Source: Agrobacterium larrymoorei
Lineage (GTDB): Bacteria; Pseudomonadota; Alphaproteobacteria; Rhizobiales; Rhizobiaceae
Direction: 5' to 3'
Assembly: GCF_013322225.1 (NCBI RefSeq)
Contig: NZ_JAAMFB010000030.1
Coordinates: 1-64,000, forward strand
Length of the DNA stretch: 64,000 bases
Shown: positions 25,069-34,413 of the stretch, one piece after another
Layout: each line of letters opens with the position of its first letter
How positions within the stretch are numbered: the stretch's first letter is position 1
The notes under the pieces: model-generated
Told to the model about the DNA's origin: nothing
What the model saw: only the letters and a program-made list of their open reading frames with translations
Database searches by the model: none
Program-made: the position numbers and the translations under genes

Positions 25069-26093
25069 GTCGTCACCTCTCGGGTGCGCGGATCAAAGAC
25101 CAGATAGGCCAGATCGGAAATAAAGTTCAGGGCCATGAAGATCAGGCCGATGATGAGCGTACCGGCAAGCACGGCATTCATGTCCCCGGTCATCAGGGCA
25201 TTGGTCATGTACTGACCGATCCCCGGCCAGGAGAACACGATCTCCGTCACCACCGCACCCTCGAGCAGTCCGCCGTAAGAAATCGCCAGCACCGTAATCA
25301 GCTGCACTGCGATGTTGGGCAGGAGGTGGCGGGTGACGATGCGTATGCTGGAAGCGCCCTTGGCGCGTGCTGCAACCACATAGTCCTGATTGAGCTGCTC
25401 CAGCGTGAAACTGCGGGTCATGCGGGTGATATAGGCCATCGCGGAATAGGCCAGAATGCACGCTGGCAAGATGATATGATGTACCGCGTTCCAGAATACT
25501 TCATTATCCCCGGCCAACAGACTGTCGACGAGCAGCAGTCCAGTGCGTGGCTCAACGAGGCCTTCGAGATACACGTCTACGCGGCCCGGACTACCAACCC
25601 ACGCAAGCCCCGCATAAAAGATGACCAGACCGACAATGCCGAACCAGAAAACGGGTATGGAGTGACCAACAAGGGAGATGACGCGGACGAACTTGTCGAA
25701 CCAGCTGTCGCGGAAGAATGCCGCGATCATGCCGAGTGGAACGCCGAGCGTAGTTGAGATGATGACGGCAAGCGTCGCGAGTTCCAGCGTCGCGGGGAAT
25801 GCCTTGGCAAGGTCTTGGGTTACCGGATTACCGGTCAGGATGGCCGTTCCCAGATCACCTTGCAGCAGCGAAGAGAGGTATAGCCAGAACTGGTGGTAGA
25901 TCGGCAGGTCGAGACCAAGCTTTGCCCGCATGGCGGCATAGGCGGAAGGATCTGCCAGTTCGCCAACGATGGCGCCCACTGGATCGGTCGGTAGAATCCG
26001 ACCGATCACGAAGGTTACAACAAGCAGGACGAAGAGACTGACCAATAGGTGACCAAGGCGCTTCGCCAGCTCTATGAGCGTAAACTCTTTCAT
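25065..26093 (-). CDS. ABC importer permease (DppB-like)
   Basis: The 342-residue permease has the usual DppB start (LAKRLGHLLVSLFVLLVVTFVIGRILPTDPVGA) and the EAA loop ARAKGASSIRIVTRHLLPN. It also has the C-terminal VFSWPGIGQYMTNALMTGDMNAV seen in this family. It lies 15 bases after the binding-protein gene, within the same operon. Confidence 0.87.
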   Translation of the reverse strand: MKEFTLIELAKRLGHLLVSLFVLLVVTFVIGRILPTDPVGAIVGELADPSAYAAMRAKLGLDLPIYHQFWLYLSSLLQGDLGTAILTGNPVTQDLAKAFPATLELATLAVIISTTLGVPLGMIAAFFRDSWFDKFVRVISLVGHSIPVFWFGIVGLVIFYAGLAWVGSPGRVDVYLEGLVEPRTGLLLVDSLLAGDNEVFWNAVHHIILPACILAYSAMAYITRMTRSFTLEQLNQDYVVAARAKGASSIRIVTRHLLPNIAVQLITVLAISYGGLLEGAVVTEIVFSWPGIGQYMTNALMTGDMNAVLAGTLIIGLIFMALNFISDLAYLVFDPRTREVTT

Positions 26094-26108
26094 TGCGAGA
26101 CGCCTTTA

Positions 26109-27710
26109 TTATGGAGCGTCGGATTTCGTTACGCCTTCGATCCGGGTCAGGGACCATGGATGGCCGCTATACCCCTTGAGGCGACCACTGAGGACGATGG
26201 GCTCGAAACGCTCGAACATCGGTAATACGGCAGGCTTCAGAGCGACAAATTTTTCCTGTATCTGCTTGATCAGTTCGAGACGTTTGGCATCGTCACGTTC
26301 CCTGTTTGCCTGCTGCAGGAGACTGTTGAGTTCAGGAATGTCCCATGCCGAGCGCCACACGAAATTGCCTGCATTGTTGGCTTCTTTCGAGTTGTCAGGG
26401 TTGGACGCAAAGTTGTCCAGAGAGCCGAGCGCGGTCGGCATGAACGATCCGGTCTGCGGCAAAAGCAGATCGAAATTACGGGCGCGATGGGCCGCAACGA
26501 TATCCGCACCGTTGCCCTGCTGAATGTTCACCTTGATGCCAATATCGGCAAGATTGGCTTGAATTGCGGTGGCCATATCCACGCGAGGCGTTTGCGCGAT
26601 GGTCTTCAGCGTCACCGTGAAGCCATCAGGATAACCCGCGTCTGCCAGCAGTTTCTTTGCCTTTTCCGGCTGGAAAGACCAGTCGGGATTAGGAATTGCA
26701 CCCGCCCAATCTTCCGGCACAGGCACGTTGCGGACACGGCCATATGAGCCAAGAATAGTGTTGGCGATGCCTTTGTAATCGATACCGTAAGCAATTGCTT
26801 CACGCACTTCCGGCTTAGACAGCGGTTCCGTGCCAGCATTCATGGCGAGGACATAGTAGCCGCCCGTCTTGACCTGATCGATGACGAAGCCAGCCTTGGT
26901 TTCGAATGTCTTGACATCCGCTGCCGTCAAAGCGCTGGCAATGTCGATATCTCCGCGTTCCAGCATCAAACGGGCCGCCTGGCTCTCCGGCACATGGCGC
27001 ATGACGATGCGGCGCATGGTCGGCTTGCCATCGCGATATTCGTCATTGGCTTCCAGCAGAACAATATCGTTTGGCGTCCAGCGGCGTAGCAGATAGGGGC
27101 CAGATCCTGCCGTATTCGTGCGCAGCCATTCGTTGCCGTAGTCGTTGTTCTTGACGTGCTTTTCGACCTCGGCACTGTCGACGATGGACGAAACACCCAT
27201 GGCCAGCCTGTAGAGCAATGCTTCTGGAATGACCTTGTCGGTCAATTCGATGCGGAATGTTTTCTCATCCGGCGCAGATACCAGACCTTCGATGCTGTCG
27301 GCGGTGTAGCCTGCCGTCTTATAATTCGTCGCGGCAGACTGATTGAGCTTCATCAAGCGCACAAGCGAGAAAACGACATCTTTTGACGTGACTTGATTGC
27401 CCGAGGCAAATTTTGCGTCGCGCAGCTTGAAAGTGATTCCCTTGTCGTCGACAGTCCAGCTTTCGGCCAGCTGCGGCTTGATCTTGTTTCCGTCCTTGTG
27501 GTCGGCAAAAACGAGACGATCATAGGTGTTGGCGAGAATTTCCTGCGTCTTGACCTCGGTACCCTGTTGCGGGTCGAGGGAGAGAACCTGCGCCAACGAG
27601 GTCCCGATGACCAATTGGTCGTTGGGTGTTGCAGCATAAATGGCAGAGGAGCTGGCCAGTGACAGAGAAATTGCGGCTCCCATCAGGCGAGCTGTGTAAG
27701 GTAGATTCAT
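26109..27710 (-). CDS. Periplasmic substrate-binding protein of ABC importer (SBP_bac_5)
   Basis: From the ATG at 27710, which has an excellent GGAGG ribosome site, the protein has 533 residues with a Sec signal peptide (MNLPYTARLMGAAISLSLASSSAIYA). The family-5 fold shows LAESWTVDDKGITFKLRDAKFASGNQVTSKDVVFSLVRL and VREAIAYGIDYKGIANTI. It opens a five-gene importer operon. The substrate cannot be read from the sequence. Upstream lies a 424-base divergent promoter region shared with the sugar-acid genes. Confidence 0.88.
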   Translation of the reverse strand: MNLPYTARLMGAAISLSLASSSAIYAATPNDQLVIGTSLAQVLSLDPQQGTEVKTQEILANTYDRLVFADHKDGNKIKPQLAESWTVDDKGITFKLRDAKFASGNQVTSKDVVFSLVRLMKLNQSAATNYKTAGYTADSIEGLVSAPDEKTFRIELTDKVIPEALLYRLAMGVSSIVDSAEVEKHVKNNDYGNEWLRTNTAGSGPYLLRRWTPNDIVLLEANDEYRDGKPTMRRIVMRHVPESQAARLMLERGDIDIASALTAADVKTFETKAGFVIDQVKTGGYYVLAMNAGTEPLSKPEVREAIAYGIDYKGIANTILGSYGRVRNVPVPEDWAGAIPNPDWSFQPEKAKKLLADAGYPDGFTVTLKTIAQTPRVDMATAIQANLADIGIKVNIQQGNGADIVAAHRARNFDLLLPQTGSFMPTALGSLDNFASNPDNSKEANNAGNFVWRSAWDIPELNSLLQQANRERDDAKRLELIKQIQEKFVALKPAVLPMFERFEPIVLSGRLKGYSGHPWSLTRIEGVTKSDAP

Positions 27711-28134
27711 AGTTTCCTCCTCCAATTCACAATAATCGTCTCGAAACGGTGTCGTATGATTACGGACGTTTTGCGACCGATAACATATGATGTCTTCTCC
27801 CGAGACATACGGCCCTTCGACCTTCATGTGATATCAGTGAACCTGAATAATCCCGGATGTGCAAGCCACGAAATCCAGATTCTGAGATGTAGTTTGTCGG
27901 AAGTCAGCTATACTGAATATCCAAATGCTCATCGGAGAATAACATTAAAAAACCCTAATTAAACCATTGGTTTAATCTTTGCGGCCTTTTGAGTCTCGTT
28001 CTTTTGACGGGTTGTAGTTTTCATCCTGTGCCCATTGAAAAGCGCTGCCGAATTGAGCAGTGGAGCGATGGCACCTCGCAACTCGACAACGCCAAAAATT
28101 CATATTATGTCATGCATCGATACGGAGGAATGAC
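27711..28134. promoter_or_regulatory. Divergent promoter region with a 19-bp palindrome
   Basis: This 424-base gene-free stretch separates the second importer operon (minus) from the mannonate-dehydratase-like gene (plus). ATTAAACCA at 27958-27966 and TGGTTTAAT at 27968-27976 are perfect inverted copies around one base, a good candidate operator. The region is AT-rich around the palindrome. GGAGGA at 28124-28129 is the ribosome site of the plus-strand gene. No ORF or RNA was recognised in the rest. Confidence 0.55.
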
Positions 28135-29115
28135 ATGTATGTAGGAACTCAACTCGCTGCGCGTGATGACGATGATTATCGAGTGTGGTCTCAACTTGGC
28201 GTCAATAACATATGCGCCGATCCCGACGGTCCGCTGGATGCATGGGGACTGGATGATCTGAAGCGACTGAGGGAAAAGGTCGAGAGCTTTGGTTTGACGC
28301 TCGACATGATCCAGTTGCCGCTGCCGTCTAACCGGATCGAGACCGCGACCTATCCCGATATTCTTCTTGCTGGTCCGAATCGTGACCGACAGATCGACGC
28401 CATCTGCAAGCTCATTGAAAATCTGGCAGCCGCAGGTATCCCTGCCGCCAAGTACAATCTCAACCTCATCGGTATTCCCCGCACGCCCGACGAACGAGGG
28501 CGAGGCGGCTCCTTGAATGCTTCTTTCCGCTGGGACAAAACGGACCAGAACGCGGCTCCGGGTTTGGCGGGTGTGTTGTCGGAAGACGAGAACTGGGCAC
28601 GTATCGATTATTTTCTGGAACGCGTCGTACCCGTCGCGGAATCCAACCGCATCCGTCTCGCCTGCCATCCGCATGATCCTTATACGCCGCCAGGCTATAA
28701 GGGCGTGACCCGCGTACTTGGCACTGTGGACGGGTTGAAGAAATTCGTGACGATGCGCGAAAGCCCCTACCATGGGCTCAACTTCTGCCAGGGTACCGTT
28801 GGAGAAATGCTCGATAATCCACGCGAGGAAATCGACGACGTCATTCGCTGGTTCGGCAGCCGTGGGAAGATCTTCAACCTTCATTTCCGCAATATTCGCG
28901 GCAAAAAGCTGTCTTTCATGGAAACCTTCCCGGACGAAGGTGACATGGACATGGCCCGCTCCCTCCGCGTCTACAAGGAAGTCGGCTATAAATACATGAT
29001 CATGCCGGATCATGTGCCGACGATCTCCGGGCGTGACCCGCAAGGCGTGGCTTTCGCATATTGCTACGGCTACACCGCTGCACTGTTGCAGGCGCTTGAA
29101 GCTTACGGGGCATAG
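28135..29115 (+). CDS. D-mannonate dehydratase-like protein (UxuA family)
   Basis: The 326-residue protein shows UxuA-type features in a TIM barrel: RLACHPHDPYTPPGYKG, LNFCQGTVGEML, KIFNLHFRNIRG and YMIMPDHVPTISG near the end. These correspond to the metal-binding Cys/His/Asp segments of mannonate dehydratase. It is shorter than E. coli UxuA (394 residues), so it may be a related sugar-acid dehydratase. The usual reaction is D-mannonate to 2-keto-3-deoxygluconate in hexuronate breakdown. The ATG at 28135 is preceded by GGAGGA. The beta-glucosidase gene follows after 51 bases in the same direction. Confidence 0.8.
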   Translation: MYVGTQLAARDDDDYRVWSQLGVNNICADPDGPLDAWGLDDLKRLREKVESFGLTLDMIQLPLPSNRIETATYPDILLAGPNRDRQIDAICKLIENLAAAGIPAAKYNLNLIGIPRTPDERGRGGSLNASFRWDKTDQNAAPGLAGVLSEDENWARIDYFLERVVPVAESNRIRLACHPHDPYTPPGYKGVTRVLGTVDGLKKFVTMRESPYHGLNFCQGTVGEMLDNPREEIDDVIRWFGSRGKIFNLHFRNIRGKKLSFMETFPDEGDMDMARSLRVYKEVGYKYMIMPDHVPTISGRDPQGVAFAYCYGYTAALLQALEAYGA

Positions 29116-29166
29116 CACCTCTCCATGCGAACGCAAATCAAGTCATCCCGGCCAAAGGAATAATCG

Positions 29167-30477
29167 ATGTTTTCACATAAACGCGCAGACTTTGGCCCGG
29201 ATTTCCTTTTCGGCGTTGCTATGGCCGCTCACCAGATCGAGGGTGGGCAAACGGATGGGCGCGGTCCTTCCATATGGGATACGTTTGCTGCAACACCCGG
29301 AAACGTAAAAAATGGTGATACGGGCAAGATTGCCTGCGATCACTATCATCGCTGGCAGGAAGATCTCGATCTTATCCGCGATGCCGGTTTCGATGCGTAC
29401 CGCTTTTCCTTTGCATGGCCTCGTCTCATTCCTGAAGGGAAGGGGCCTGTTAATCAGGCGGGCTTCGATTTCTATGATCGTTTGATCGATGGCATGCTGG
29501 AGCGCGGCATCAAACCTTTGGCGACCCTCTATCATTGGGACTTGCCAAGCGCCTTGCAGGATCGCGGCGGCTGGATGAACCGCGATACGACGTCTGCTTT
29601 TGCGGATTATTCGGCTGAGGTAGCACGCCGTTTCGCAGGGCGGCTTGAAAGCATCGCCACCTTCAACGAGCCGTGGTGTGTCACGGTGCTGAGCCATTTC
29701 ATGGGCATCCATGCGCCGGGATATCGGGATGTGCGGGCAACGGCCAGAGCAATGCATCACGTATTGCTGGCTCATGGCCTCGGCATCACCGCTATGCGCA
29801 ACGAAGGCGTGAAAGACAAGCTCGGTATCGTTGTGAACATGGAGAAGGCAGAGCCATTCAGCCAAAGCCCGAACGACATCGAGGCCGCGGCTTTGGGTGA
29901 TGCAATCTTCAATCGCTTCTTCCTTGATGGAGCAATCAAGGGAACATATCCGGAGCGCGTGACAGAAATTCTGGAGCCTTATCTGCCTTCGAATTGGCAG
30001 GATGACATGAAGATCATGAGCCCTCCGATCGACTGGGTTGGGATCAACTACTACACGCGCTCGCTCTATAAATACGATGATAGCGTTCCCGTTTTCCCCT
30101 TCACCCAGTCGCGCGGCGACCTTGAGAAAAGCAATGTCGGCTGGGAAGTTTATCCGCAGGCATTGACGGAGTTCCTGGTACGCGCATCGAAGGAATATCC
30201 AAACCTGCCGCTTTACGTAACAGAAAACGGTATGTCCGAAACCGATGAGCAAAAGCGTATCGCTTTCTTCGATAAGCACTTTGCAGCAATCATCGATGCG
30301 CAGCGGCAAGGCGCGGATGTACGTGGTTATATTGCATGGACATTGATCGATAACTTCGAGTGGGCGGAGGGATACGATCCGAAGTTTGGCATAGTGGGTA
30401 TGGACCCGGCCACGCGGGATCGCGTGCCAAAAGACAGTTATCGAGCATTTCAAACGATGTTGAATAATGTGCGCTGA
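29167..30477 (+). CDS. Family GH1 beta-glucosidase
   Basis: The 436-residue protein has the full GH1 barrel. It starts DFLFGVAMAAHQIEGGQTDGRG, with acid/base Glu in ATFNEPWCVTVLSHF (near residue 165) and nucleophile Glu in LYVTENGMSE (near residue 355). YIAWTLIDNFEWAEGYDPKFGIV lies near the end. There is no signal peptide, so it acts in the cytoplasm on imported beta-glycosides. It probably shares a transcript with the upstream UxuA-like gene. Confidence 0.92.
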   Translation: MFSHKRADFGPDFLFGVAMAAHQIEGGQTDGRGPSIWDTFAATPGNVKNGDTGKIACDHYHRWQEDLDLIRDAGFDAYRFSFAWPRLIPEGKGPVNQAGFDFYDRLIDGMLERGIKPLATLYHWDLPSALQDRGGWMNRDTTSAFADYSAEVARRFAGRLESIATFNEPWCVTVLSHFMGIHAPGYRDVRATARAMHHVLLAHGLGITAMRNEGVKDKLGIVVNMEKAEPFSQSPNDIEAAALGDAIFNRFFLDGAIKGTYPERVTEILEPYLPSNWQDDMKIMSPPIDWVGINYYTRSLYKYDDSVPVFPFTQSRGDLEKSNVGWEVYPQALTEFLVRASKEYPNLPLYVTENGMSETDEQKRIAFFDKHFAAIIDAQRQGADVRGYIAWTLIDNFEWAEGYDPKFGIVGMDPATRDRVPKDSYRAFQTMLNNVR

Positions 30478-30639
30478 TCGCGCGCAGTCTATTTTCGAGC
30501 AGGCATACAGGGGTCGCCGACGAGCGCTGAGTTGAACTCTCGGTGAAGGTGACGTGCGAACCGCTATAATCATGCATTCCACGCGATATCGACATGGGGC
30601 TTGAATTGGGCTGCCTATAATTCTGGAGGAGGAAGAACG

Positions 30640-31827
30640 ATGCAGATGAATAAAGCGATTTCATTATTGACGACAGTATGCCTCACCTTCACGGGTGCGG
30701 TGCTTGCCACATCGACCACGGCTGCCGCGAGAACGATGGTTTACGTCTCTGCGGCCACTGATGGCGAAATCAATACCTACAGCATGGACGAGAATTCCGG
30801 TGCCCTGACACCCGAGGGCAAGGTATCGGCAGGAAAATCTGTGATGCCTATGGCGGTCAGTCCCGATAACGCGCACCTATATGCCGTCGTCCGATCTCAG
30901 CCTTATCGTGTCGTATCATACGCGATCGACGCGAAGACAGGGGGGCTGAGCGAACAAGCGGTTGCGGCACTGCCAGACAGCATGCCCTATGTATCTGTCG
31001 AGAAATCAGGAAGGTTGCTGTTTGTCGCGTCCTATGGCGGCAATAAGATTGCATCCTTGCCCATCGGCGCCGATGGTCTCGTCAAGGACGGCGCAAGACA
31101 GATGATTTTGACGGGGCGCAATGCCCATTCCATAGTCAGCGACAAGAGCGGTAAATACGTTTTCGTCAGCAATCTAGGCTCTGACGTGGTTCTTCAGTAT
31201 GTTCTGAACCAGGAAACGGGAATGCTGGAACCTAATTCTCCAGCCAGCATTGCTACAAAAGCTGGGCAGGGGCCACGCCATATCATCGTGTCGCCCGACA
31301 ACAAATCCGTCTACGTCGTGACCGAATTGAGCGGGGAAGTTATTCACTTTGCGCTCGACGCTGAAAAGGGAACGTTGACCGCGAAGGAAACGACTGCCCT
31401 CCTTGCTCCCGGCTCCGGCCTCGAACCGGGCGTAGCCCCGCCAGCACCCCCGGCGTTCAACGCACCACCACGTCCTGCAGCCCCCGCCAGCACTGCGACT
31501 CCTCCCGCCAGAATATGGGCAGCCGATATCGCAATGACGCCCGATGGTAAGTTTCTTTATGGAACCGAGCGTTCGACCAGCACTATCGCCGTCTTTTCTG
31601 TGGCCGCAGATACGGGAGCACTTACCCGTATGGACTCTGTGGAAACGGAAAAACAGCCGCGAGGCATCCGTATCGATCCGACAGGTCGGTTTTTGATCGC
31701 CTCTGGTGAAAAGTCAGAACAGCTTTCCGTTTACGGCATCGATCAAAAGGATGGTTCACTGAAATCCGTGGGGCGTTATCCGGTGGGCAAAGGTGCGAAC
31801 TGGATCGAGATCGTCGATCTGCCTTGA
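30640..31827 (+). CDS. Secreted beta-propeller lactonase (6-phosphogluconolactonase/YbhE-like)
   Basis: The 395-residue protein starts with a signal peptide (MNKAISLLTTVCLTFTGAVLATSTTAAA). Seven-bladed propeller repeats follow, with YVSAATDGEINTYSMDENSGAL, NAHLYAVVRSQPYRVVSYAIDAKTG, GPRHIIVSPDNKSVYVVTELSGEVIHFALD and QPRGIRIDPTGRFLIASGEKSEQLSVYGID. A Pro/Ala-rich loop interrupts it at about residues 270-295. The start has a strong GGAGGAGG ribosome site. Family members open sugar lactones; a periplasmic location fits oxidation of sugars there. The role in this operon is inferred. Confidence 0.82.
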   Translation: MQMNKAISLLTTVCLTFTGAVLATSTTAAARTMVYVSAATDGEINTYSMDENSGALTPEGKVSAGKSVMPMAVSPDNAHLYAVVRSQPYRVVSYAIDAKTGGLSEQAVAALPDSMPYVSVEKSGRLLFVASYGGNKIASLPIGADGLVKDGARQMILTGRNAHSIVSDKSGKYVFVSNLGSDVVLQYVLNQETGMLEPNSPASIATKAGQGPRHIIVSPDNKSVYVVTELSGEVIHFALDAEKGTLTAKETTALLAPGSGLEPGVAPPAPPAFNAPPRPAAPASTATPPARIWAADIAMTPDGKFLYGTERSTSTIAVFSVAADTGALTRMDSVETEKQPRGIRIDPTGRFLIASGEKSEQLSVYGIDQKDGSLKSVGRYPVGKGANWIEIVDLP

Positions 31828-32255
31828 ATATTAGCTTTTTATTCGCGTCTTAGTAATCAGACGTGATTTTCGCTAGGATTGAATATCATTGAACTGCCGC
31901 TCCGGTGACAGGCGCTTCGAAAGCGACAATTGTTTCCGGAGCGGTGGTTTACTGGAGCAGTTAATACGCTGATATGACCGCTTAGCCTGCGGTGCTAAAT
32001 CTTTAAAATGAAATAGTAAGCCATCTTTCCGACCAGCCGTCACAGGCTCAATTGAGTGTAGCGAACAAATTTCTTGTGCTAACTTTGAGAATGGCCACGT
32101 CTCATTCGCTTACCGTAACGTAATTGGTTGCACTTGGGTAACATGTGATCGAATCCAAACGCAGTCTTTTTCAATTTTCAGCTTTAAAGTTATTGCGGCT
32201 TCCTAATCAGGTGCTATTCCTGCGTGTAGGTGATTCTGTCGCGGGGAGACGGGGA
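31828..32255. other. Intergenic region with hairpin and promoter of the export gene
   Basis: This 428-base stretch has no convincing gene. CCGCTCCGG at 31897-31905 and CCGGAGCGG at 31936-31944 form a 9-bp stem with a 30-base loop, possibly ending the lactonase transcript, but no T-run follows. TACCGTAACGTAA at 32111-32123 resembles the repeats in the T6SS divergent promoter. An in-frame start at 32145 upstream of the lipoprotein signal is not favoured. Confidence 0.45.
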
Positions 32256-33344
32256 ATGAAGAAGGTTGTTTCGGTACTTCTGCTGGCCGTGTTGAGCGCT
32301 TGCGCCCGGCCTTCGGATGGACCGACCGCAGGCAACATCCGGTCTGCAAAGTTTCCTCAGACGAATGAGAAAATTCCGGTCATCGAGCTATCCAATGCGC
32401 CGGCAGCGACATCGTCTGCAAGCATTATGCAGAGCTTAACAGGCCCCGGCCTCGCAGCACTTCGAAATACCGGGTATAATTCCCAACGCCTGCGCCGCGG
32501 TGACGTCATCGATATAACCGTGCTCGATACCGGCGAGGACGGCCTGTTCTCGTCAACGCAGAGCAAGACACTTAATCTTGGGCGCTTTACTGTTGATCAG
32601 AGCGGAAACGTCAACCTGCCCTTTATCGGCAAGCAGCGCGTCGTCGATTCGACGACCGAAGGTCTGCAAAATCAGGTCGTCGCGGGTCTGAAGGGATCTG
32701 CCGTCAATCCTCAGGCCGTCGTTACTGTGGTCGACAAGCCGACCAGCGCCGTCATGCTCAGTGGGTCTGTCGCCACTCCAGGTAAAATCGCGCTGACCGC
32801 CCGACAGGAGCGTGTGCTCGATGCAATTAACCAGGCCGGTGGGCCAACTGTCGCTCCGGGTGCAGCAACGGTAACAGTCGTTCGTGGGTCGCAGCGGGCA
32901 AGCGCCCCTCTCGATCGTATCATGCGGGAAGACCGCCAGAACATCCGTCTGTCTCCAGACGACCAGATCATGATCGATGGTGAAGCTTCGAGCTTTACAG
33001 CTCTTGGTGCATTCAAAAGCGCCGGGGAGTTTCAGTTTGAAAGCGGCAAGCTCTCGCTCGCGCAGGCTGTCGGCCGTGCCGGTGGCCTCCTTGATGACCG
33101 GGCAGATTCTCGCAATGTTTATGTTTTCCGTAGCGAGGTTATACAGGTCCCGACGTCTTCATCGCTTGACTCTAAGGGACCCGTTGCGGTGAACACTGGC
33201 GCGCGTCCAGTGATCTATCACGTAAATATGCGGGATGCTTCGAGCATTGCATTGATGCAACTATTCCAGATGCAGAAAGGCGACGTCCTTTACGCAAGCA
33301 ATGCGCCGCTGGTCGATTCTGCCAAGCTACTGACGGTATTTTAA
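32256..33344 (+). CDS. Outer-membrane polysaccharide export lipoprotein (Wza-like)
   Basis: From the ATG at 32256 the protein has 362 residues with a lipoprotein signal (MKKVVSVLLLAVLSAC), Cys16 being the likely lipidated residue. The Poly_export domain follows (LRRGDVIDITVLDTGEDG, GRFTVDQSGNVNLPFIGKQRVVDSTTEGLQ, NPQAVVTVV), then SLBB repeats (VMLSGSVATPGKIALTARQERVLDAINQAGG, FTALGAFKSAGEFQFESGKLSLAQAVGRAGG). Such proteins form the outer-membrane pore for capsule or exopolysaccharide. No glycosyltransferase or Wzc/Wzx gene is beside it, so it is a solitary copy between sugar-acid genes and the T6SS. Confidence 0.87.
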   Translation: MKKVVSVLLLAVLSACARPSDGPTAGNIRSAKFPQTNEKIPVIELSNAPAATSSASIMQSLTGPGLAALRNTGYNSQRLRRGDVIDITVLDTGEDGLFSSTQSKTLNLGRFTVDQSGNVNLPFIGKQRVVDSTTEGLQNQVVAGLKGSAVNPQAVVTVVDKPTSAVMLSGSVATPGKIALTARQERVLDAINQAGGPTVAPGAATVTVVRGSQRASAPLDRIMREDRQNIRLSPDDQIMIDGEASSFTALGAFKSAGEFQFESGKLSLAQAVGRAGGLLDDRADSRNVYVFRSEVIQVPTSSSLDSKGPVAVNTGARPVIYHVNMRDASSIALMQLFQMQKGDVLYASNAPLVDSAKLLTVF

Positions 33345-33498
33345 AAGAGTGTTCCGACTGCCGCAGCGCCGCAACCGGGCGGTTCCAACTGATCTCTGTT
33401 TTGGGGCTAAGGCGTCAGCGTAAAAGTTGATACGGCGAACCAAGCGGTTGCTTTCAAGCGTTTCAGTTGACAAGGAAACGCATTGAAAACGCCGGCGG

Positions 33499-34413
33499 TC
33501 AGCTTTTGCGCAGGATGTGCAGTGCTTCTTGTACCGAGGAAGGACGAGCCGATGTTTCGTCGGCACAGCAGTTTCTTGCGAAAGCTAAAAGTCTGTCACT
33601 AGCCGGTCCGTTGAGTTTGACGATGAGACGTTGCGCAATCTTTCCTAATGCAAAAAGATCATGACTGGGCTCTGCGGGATGGCCAGAAAACTGTTCGGGC
33701 GGAGTAAATTCCGGAGAACCGGCTTTGGCAAGCCCCATGTCCTTATGTTGCTCGCCAAACCGCAAGCTTATACCGAAGTCACCTAGCTTTGCGTTTTCAA
33801 AATTACCGTCCGGCAGGAAGATATTTGCGGGCGAGACATCGAAGTGAATGTAGCCCTTGCTGTGCAGCTCTTCCAGGCCTGAGAGAATACTGGTGATCAG
33901 TGCTTCGGCTTCGTCCGTTTCGATAACCCGTTCTGGTGAGACTTCAGAAAGCGTGTCCGGATACCAAGGCTGGAGCAAACCCGGGGTGCCATCCTCAAGT
34001 CGAAGTAGCATCGTGGTTTCTATGAGGCACGGATGGCGAAGCTGTAAACCGATCTCCGCTTCACGGCGCAGGCGCGCAGTGAGCGCAACATCATCTTTCC
34101 TCGATGCCGGGACCGTTTTCAACGCCCACGGCGTTCCAAGATCGCGATGCCGCAGCTCAAGAATGCGGGTTGTTTCGCTTTCATATGCGGCGCGCTCGAT
34201 GGAGAAGCTGTTGGCAATCCAACCCATCCTGGGCTCGGACAAATGTTCTATGCGCCTGTCCAGCGCATTGCGGATTTGGTCAAGCAGGTCGCGCTGCTCC
34301 TGCGCTGCCCTTTGTTTCGACCCATCGAAGTTAATGGCTCGGATGAGAGCATGAAAATGCTCCGCCACTGTGATTTCGGCTCCCGTATTGCCTTGGGGGC
34401 TATCATCGCTCAA
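33499..34413 (-). CDS. ppkA: T6SS Ser/Thr protein kinase PpkA
   Basis: The 304-residue kinase has catalytic-loop HFDVSPANIF and the metal motif LGDFGIS (a DFG). The loop His is followed by Phe where many kinases have Arg. The N-terminal lobe contains an invariant Lys candidate in PWALKTVPASRK. It lacks the transmembrane and von Willebrand region seen in Pseudomonas PpkA. In A. tumefaciens PpkA phosphorylates TssL so that Fha can bind and secretion is activated. It is the last gene of the minus-strand T6SS operon and overlaps tagF-pppA by 11 bases. Confidence 0.88.
   Translation of the reverse strand: MSDDSPQGNTGAEITVAEHFHALIRAINFDGSKQRAAQEQRDLLDQIRNALDRRIEHLSEPRMGWIANSFSIERAAYESETTRILELRHRDLGTPWALKTVPASRKDDVALTARLRREAEIGLQLRHPCLIETTMLLRLEDGTPGLLQPWYPDTLSEVSPERVIETDEAEALITSILSGLEELHSKGYIHFDVSPANIFLPDGNFENAKLGDFGISLRFGEQHKDMGLAKAGSPEFTPPEQFSGHPAEPSHDLFALGKIAQRLIVKLNGPASDRLLAFARNCCADETSARPSSVQEALHILRKS

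Noticed and set aside
28105..29136. 343-codon minus-strand frame opposite the UxuA-like gene, and a 469-codon one opposite the beta-glucosidase (29173-30582)
   Set aside because: Both are exact antisense images of strongly conserved enzymes and start or end without ribosome sites or family motifs. High GC at third positions produces long antisense frames here.
31897..31944. Stem CCGCTCCGG/CCGGAGCGG as a firm terminator
   Set aside because: The loop is 30 bases and no T-run follows on either strand, so I kept it only as a noted structure within the intergenic entry.
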